Assembly (NCBI GenBank): GCA_902783065.1
Contig: CACZPV010000123.1
Location: 1-7,600, forward strand
Source of the DNA: an uncultured Ruminococcus sp.
Lineage (GTDB): Bacteria > Bacillota > Clostridia > Oscillospirales > Acutalibacteraceae
Direction: 5' to 3'
Length of the DNA: 7,600 bases
Each line of letters begins with the position of its first letter. Position 1 is the stretch's first letter. Below the pieces are notes generated by a model that was given only the letters and a program-made list of their open reading frames with translations, was not told where the DNA came from and ran no database searches. Positions 5,453 through 7,600 of the stretch are shown piece by piece. The position numbers and the translations under genes are program-made.

Positions 5453-6223
5453 TTAATATTTTCTGAACCTGTTATATCTTTTATTCAGCAGTGTTTCCGT
5501 ATCAAACGATTCTAATTTATCAAAAGTTTGTGCTATAAGTGTTTTAAAACTATCAAACATCACACTGTCCAGATTTTTTGGTTCTCTGATTATCCGCTCT
5601 ATAACGCCCAGCTTAAAAAGATCCTGTGACGTCAGTTTAAGACATTCAGATGCTTCCGCTGTTTTAGTAGAATCCTTCCACAATATGCTTGCACAGCCTT
5701 CCGGTGAAATAACGGAATAAATTGCATTTTCCAGCATCCACACTTCATCTGCCACTGCCAGCGCCAATGCACCGCCGCTGCCGCCTTCACCTATTAAAAC
5801 AGACAAAATCGGTGTTTTCAATGTCATCATTTCCATCAGGTTTTCAGCAATTGCCTGTCCCTGTCCTCTTTCCTCTGCACCGATACCGCAATATGCGCCT
5901 GAAGTATCTACAAAGCAAAGGACCGGACGATGAAATTTTTCCGCCTGCTTCATCAGACGAAGTGCTTTTCTGTAGCCCTCAGGATGTGCAGAACCAAAAT
6001 TCCGTTCCATTCGTTCTTTCAGATTTCTGCCCTTTTCAATAGCAATAACAGTAACAGGTTTGCCGTTAAGTTCGGCAATTCCGCCGATTACTGCCTTATC
6101 ATCGGCATAATGCCGGTCACCATGCAATTCAATGAAGCTGTTTCCAAAGATTTTAGTAATATAATCTATGGCAGTCGGGCGATCATTTGCTCTTGCGGCA
6201 GTTACGCTATCATAAGCACTCAT
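5453..6223 (-). CDS. accA: Acetyl-CoA carboxylase carboxyltransferase subunit alpha
   Basis: AccA and AccD form the cytoplasmic carboxyltransferase that moves the carboxyl group from carboxybiotin on AccB to acetyl-CoA, making malonyl-CoA for fatty-acid synthesis. The 256-residue product has the crotonase-type fold motifs NFGSAHPEGYRKALRLM (75-91), DTSGAYCGIGAEERGQ (106-121), GEGGSGGALALAVADEVWML (145-164) and SVISPEGCASILWKD (170-184). It is shorter than the roughly 319-residue E. coli protein, mainly at the N-terminus, as expected for the short clostridial form. The ATG at 6223 lies three bases after the accD stop. AGGAGG (6240-6235) sits inside the end of accD, eleven bases upstream of the ATG, so the two subunits are likely translationally coupled for equal supply. 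The repeat element begins 56 bases past its stop. Confidence 0.96.
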   Translation of the reverse strand: MSAYDSVTAARANDRPTAIDYITKIFGNSFIELHGDRHYADDKAVIGGIAELNGKPVTVIAIEKGRNLKERMERNFGSAHPEGYRKALRLMKQAEKFHRPVLCFVDTSGAYCGIGAEERGQGQAIAENLMEMMTLKTPILSVLIGEGGSGGALALAVADEVWMLENAIYSVISPEGCASILWKDSTKTAEASECLKLTSQDLFKLGVIERIIREPKNLDSVMFDSFKTLIAQTFDKLESFDTETLLNKRYNRFRKY

Positions 6224-6226
6224 TAC

Positions 6227-7117
6227 TCAATCGCCCTCCTTTTCAATCGCTTCTGTTCCACAGCCGTGAAGAATCAAAAGTTTAGTCAGTGTCTTTTTCA
6301 TTTCACTTCTGGCAACAACTTTATCAACAAATCCCTTTTCAAGCAAAAACTCTGCCGACTGAAAATCCTTCGGAAGCTTCTGTCGGATAGTCTGCTCAAT
6401 TACTCTCGGTCCGGCAAAAGCGATCAGTGCTTTCGGCTCAGAAAGAATAATATCACCTTCCATTGCAAAGCTTGCCGTAACACCGCCCGTTGTCGGATCC
6501 GTCAGAACGGTAATATAAAGCAATCCGGCATCACTATGGCGCTTTACTGCACCGCTTGTTTTAGCCATCTGCATAAGAGATAAAATTCCCTCCTGCATAC
6601 GTGCGCCGCCTGATACTGTGAATACAATCACAGGAAGACTGTTTTCTGTTGCGTATTCGAAGGCTCTGGTAATTTTTTCTCCTGTAACTGTACCCATTGA
6701 TCCCATCATAAACTGTGAATTCATCACAGCAAGAACCGTTTCACAGCCGCCTATTTTTGCTCTGCCTGTGATTACGGACTCATTTTCTCTGCTGTTAAGC
6801 TTAGCATTTTTCAGTTTTCTCGTGTAATCGGGAAAGTCGATAATATTTGTTGATGTCAATTCTGCATCAAATTCTTCAAAGCTTTCTGCATCAACGGTAA
6901 TCTCAATTCTCTGCCTTGCGCCAATGCGGAAATGATAGCCGCATTTTGGACATACCTTGAAATTCTCGTTCAGATCTGAAGAAAGAACCGGATTTTTACA
7001 TACGGGACATTTTACCCAGAGTTCATTAGGAATAAACGGATGATTCTCAACCGATTCTCCCTGATTTTCAAGCTCATTTTTCGGCTTTAAAAAGTTAAAA
7101 ATATCTGATGTATTCAA
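6227..7117 (-). CDS. accD: Acetyl-CoA carboxylase carboxyltransferase subunit beta
   Basis: This is the partner of AccA in the carboxyltransferase. With the start used here it has 296 residues. A four-Cys zinc ribbon (CPVC at 37-40, CPKC at 56-59) is followed by the crotonase-fold core with VSGGARMQEG (168-177), TDPTTGGVTASFA (207-219) and FAGPRVIEQTI (234-244). All in-frame ATG codons lie far inside the core, beyond the zinc ribbon, so the start must be non-ATG. I favour the TTG at 7117: GGGTGA lies four bases upstream, and DIFNFLK then falls at the N-terminus, as DIF does in Bacillus AccD. The other choice, TTG at 7147, adds ten residues (306 total) but has no visible binding site. The gap to the accC stop is 66 or 36 bases accordingly. 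Confidence 0.94.
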   Translation of the reverse strand: MNTSDIFNFLKPKNELENQGESVENHPFIPNELWVKCPVCKNPVLSSDLNENFKVCPKCGYHFRIGARQRIEITVDAESFEEFDAELTSTNIIDFPDYTRKLKNAKLNSRENESVITGRAKIGGCETVLAVMNSQFMMGSMGTVTGEKITRAFEYATENSLPVIVFTVSGGARMQEGILSLMQMAKTSGAVKRHSDAGLLYITVLTDPTTGGVTASFAMEGDIILSEPKALIAFAGPRVIEQTIRQKLPKDFQSAEFLLEKGFVDKVVARSEMKKTLTKLLILHGCGTEAIEKEGD

Positions 7118-7183
7118 TGCTTCACCCGACCAATCTCCGTACAGCAAAATCAGGCTGTATACGGTGTTTTATGTACACGGCTG

Positions 7184-7600
7184 TTAATTGCCGTCACTTT
7201 CTTTACGCTGGCGTCTTTTTTCCATAAAATCTGTAGTATATTCACCCGAAACAAAGTCCGGATCGGACAGAATATCAACATGAAGATCCCTGTTATGTTT
7301 AATTCCGTTGATCGTCAATTCACTCAGCGCCATTTTCATCTTTCTGATAGCAAGCTCACGGGAACGCGCCTGTACTATCACCTTACCAATCATAGAATCA
7401 TAATACGGCGGTATACAATAATCCTGATATATAGCTGTATCAAAACGGACATTGGGACCTCCCGGAATATGAATAAAATTGATTTTTCCGCATCCCGGCC
7501 GAAAATCATGCTCCGCATCCTCAGCATTAATACGACATTCAATCGCATTACCGTGCATAAACACCCTATCCTGAGTGACTGTAAGTTTAGCGCCGGAAGC
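7184..7600 (-). CDS. accC: Biotin carboxylase subunit of acetyl-CoA carboxylase, C-terminal part only
   Basis: AccC uses ATP and bicarbonate to carboxylate the biotin on AccB, the step before AccD/AccA. The window holds the last 138 residues; the frame is open to the right edge, so the start lies outside. The in-frame GTG at 7564 is an internal Val codon, because family sequence continues upstream of it (ASGAKLTVTQ). Visible family motifs are IECRINAED, the PGGPNVRFDTAIY stretch holding the conserved VR pair of the active site, and PYYDSMIGKVIV, followed by the ELTINGIKHN helix. A TAA stop at 7186-7184 is followed by accD. The accC-accD-accA order is the usual end of clostridial fab/acc gene clusters, so the other fab genes probably lie beyond the right edge. 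Confidence 0.95.
   Translation of the reverse strand, partial: ASGAKLTVTQDRVFMHGNAIECRINAEDAEHDFRPGCGKINFIHIPGGPNVRFDTAIYQDYCIPPYYDSMIGKVIVQARSRELAIRKMKMALSELTINGIKHNRDLHVDILSDPDFVSGEYTTDFMEKRRQRKESDGN

Overview
The window looks like chromosomal DNA of a low-GC anaerobic Firmicute, most likely a Clostridia of the Ruminococcus/Oscillospiraceae kind. This rests on protein character (a CxxC-type MnmA, a short AccA, a YkpA/YbiT-type ABC-F), Shine-Dalgarno-led starts, and a GC-rich intergenic repeat of a kind I associate with that group. The assignment is inferred from sequence style, not from a search. Every supported gene lies on the minus strand, so transcription runs from high to low coordinates.

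The right part (5453-7600) is the end of a fatty-acid synthesis cluster: the C-terminal part of accC (biotin carboxylase), then accD and accA (the two carboxyltransferase subunits). Together they make malonyl-CoA. accD has no usable ATG, and its start must be a TTG.

Between accA and the next gene sits a compact GC-rich element (5149-5396). It has perfect 22-bp terminal inverted repeats and several internal hairpins. It is MITE-like or REP-like and has no believable coding capacity.

The left part (1-5117) is a run of translation-related genes. First comes trmL (2'-O-methylation of tRNA position 34). A roughly 310-bp hairpin-rich gap with a possible short leader ORF follows. Next are an ABC-F ATPase whose two ATP sites are unequal, a gene overlapped with or abutting it that encodes a probable HEPN-like domain fused to two CBS domains, mnmA (2-thiolation of U34), and the start of an AI-2E/PerM-family membrane protein that runs off the window. 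Two wobble-base modifiers, a ribosome-associated ATPase and a possible RNA-acting, nucleotide-sensing protein thus sit side by side.

The observations most worth a second look are the HEPN-CBS protein coupled to the ABC-F gene, the inverted-repeat element, the asymmetric ABC-F active sites, and the possible leader region upstream of the ABC-F gene. No CRISPR array, rRNA, tRNA, transposase or convincing intrinsic terminator was seen.
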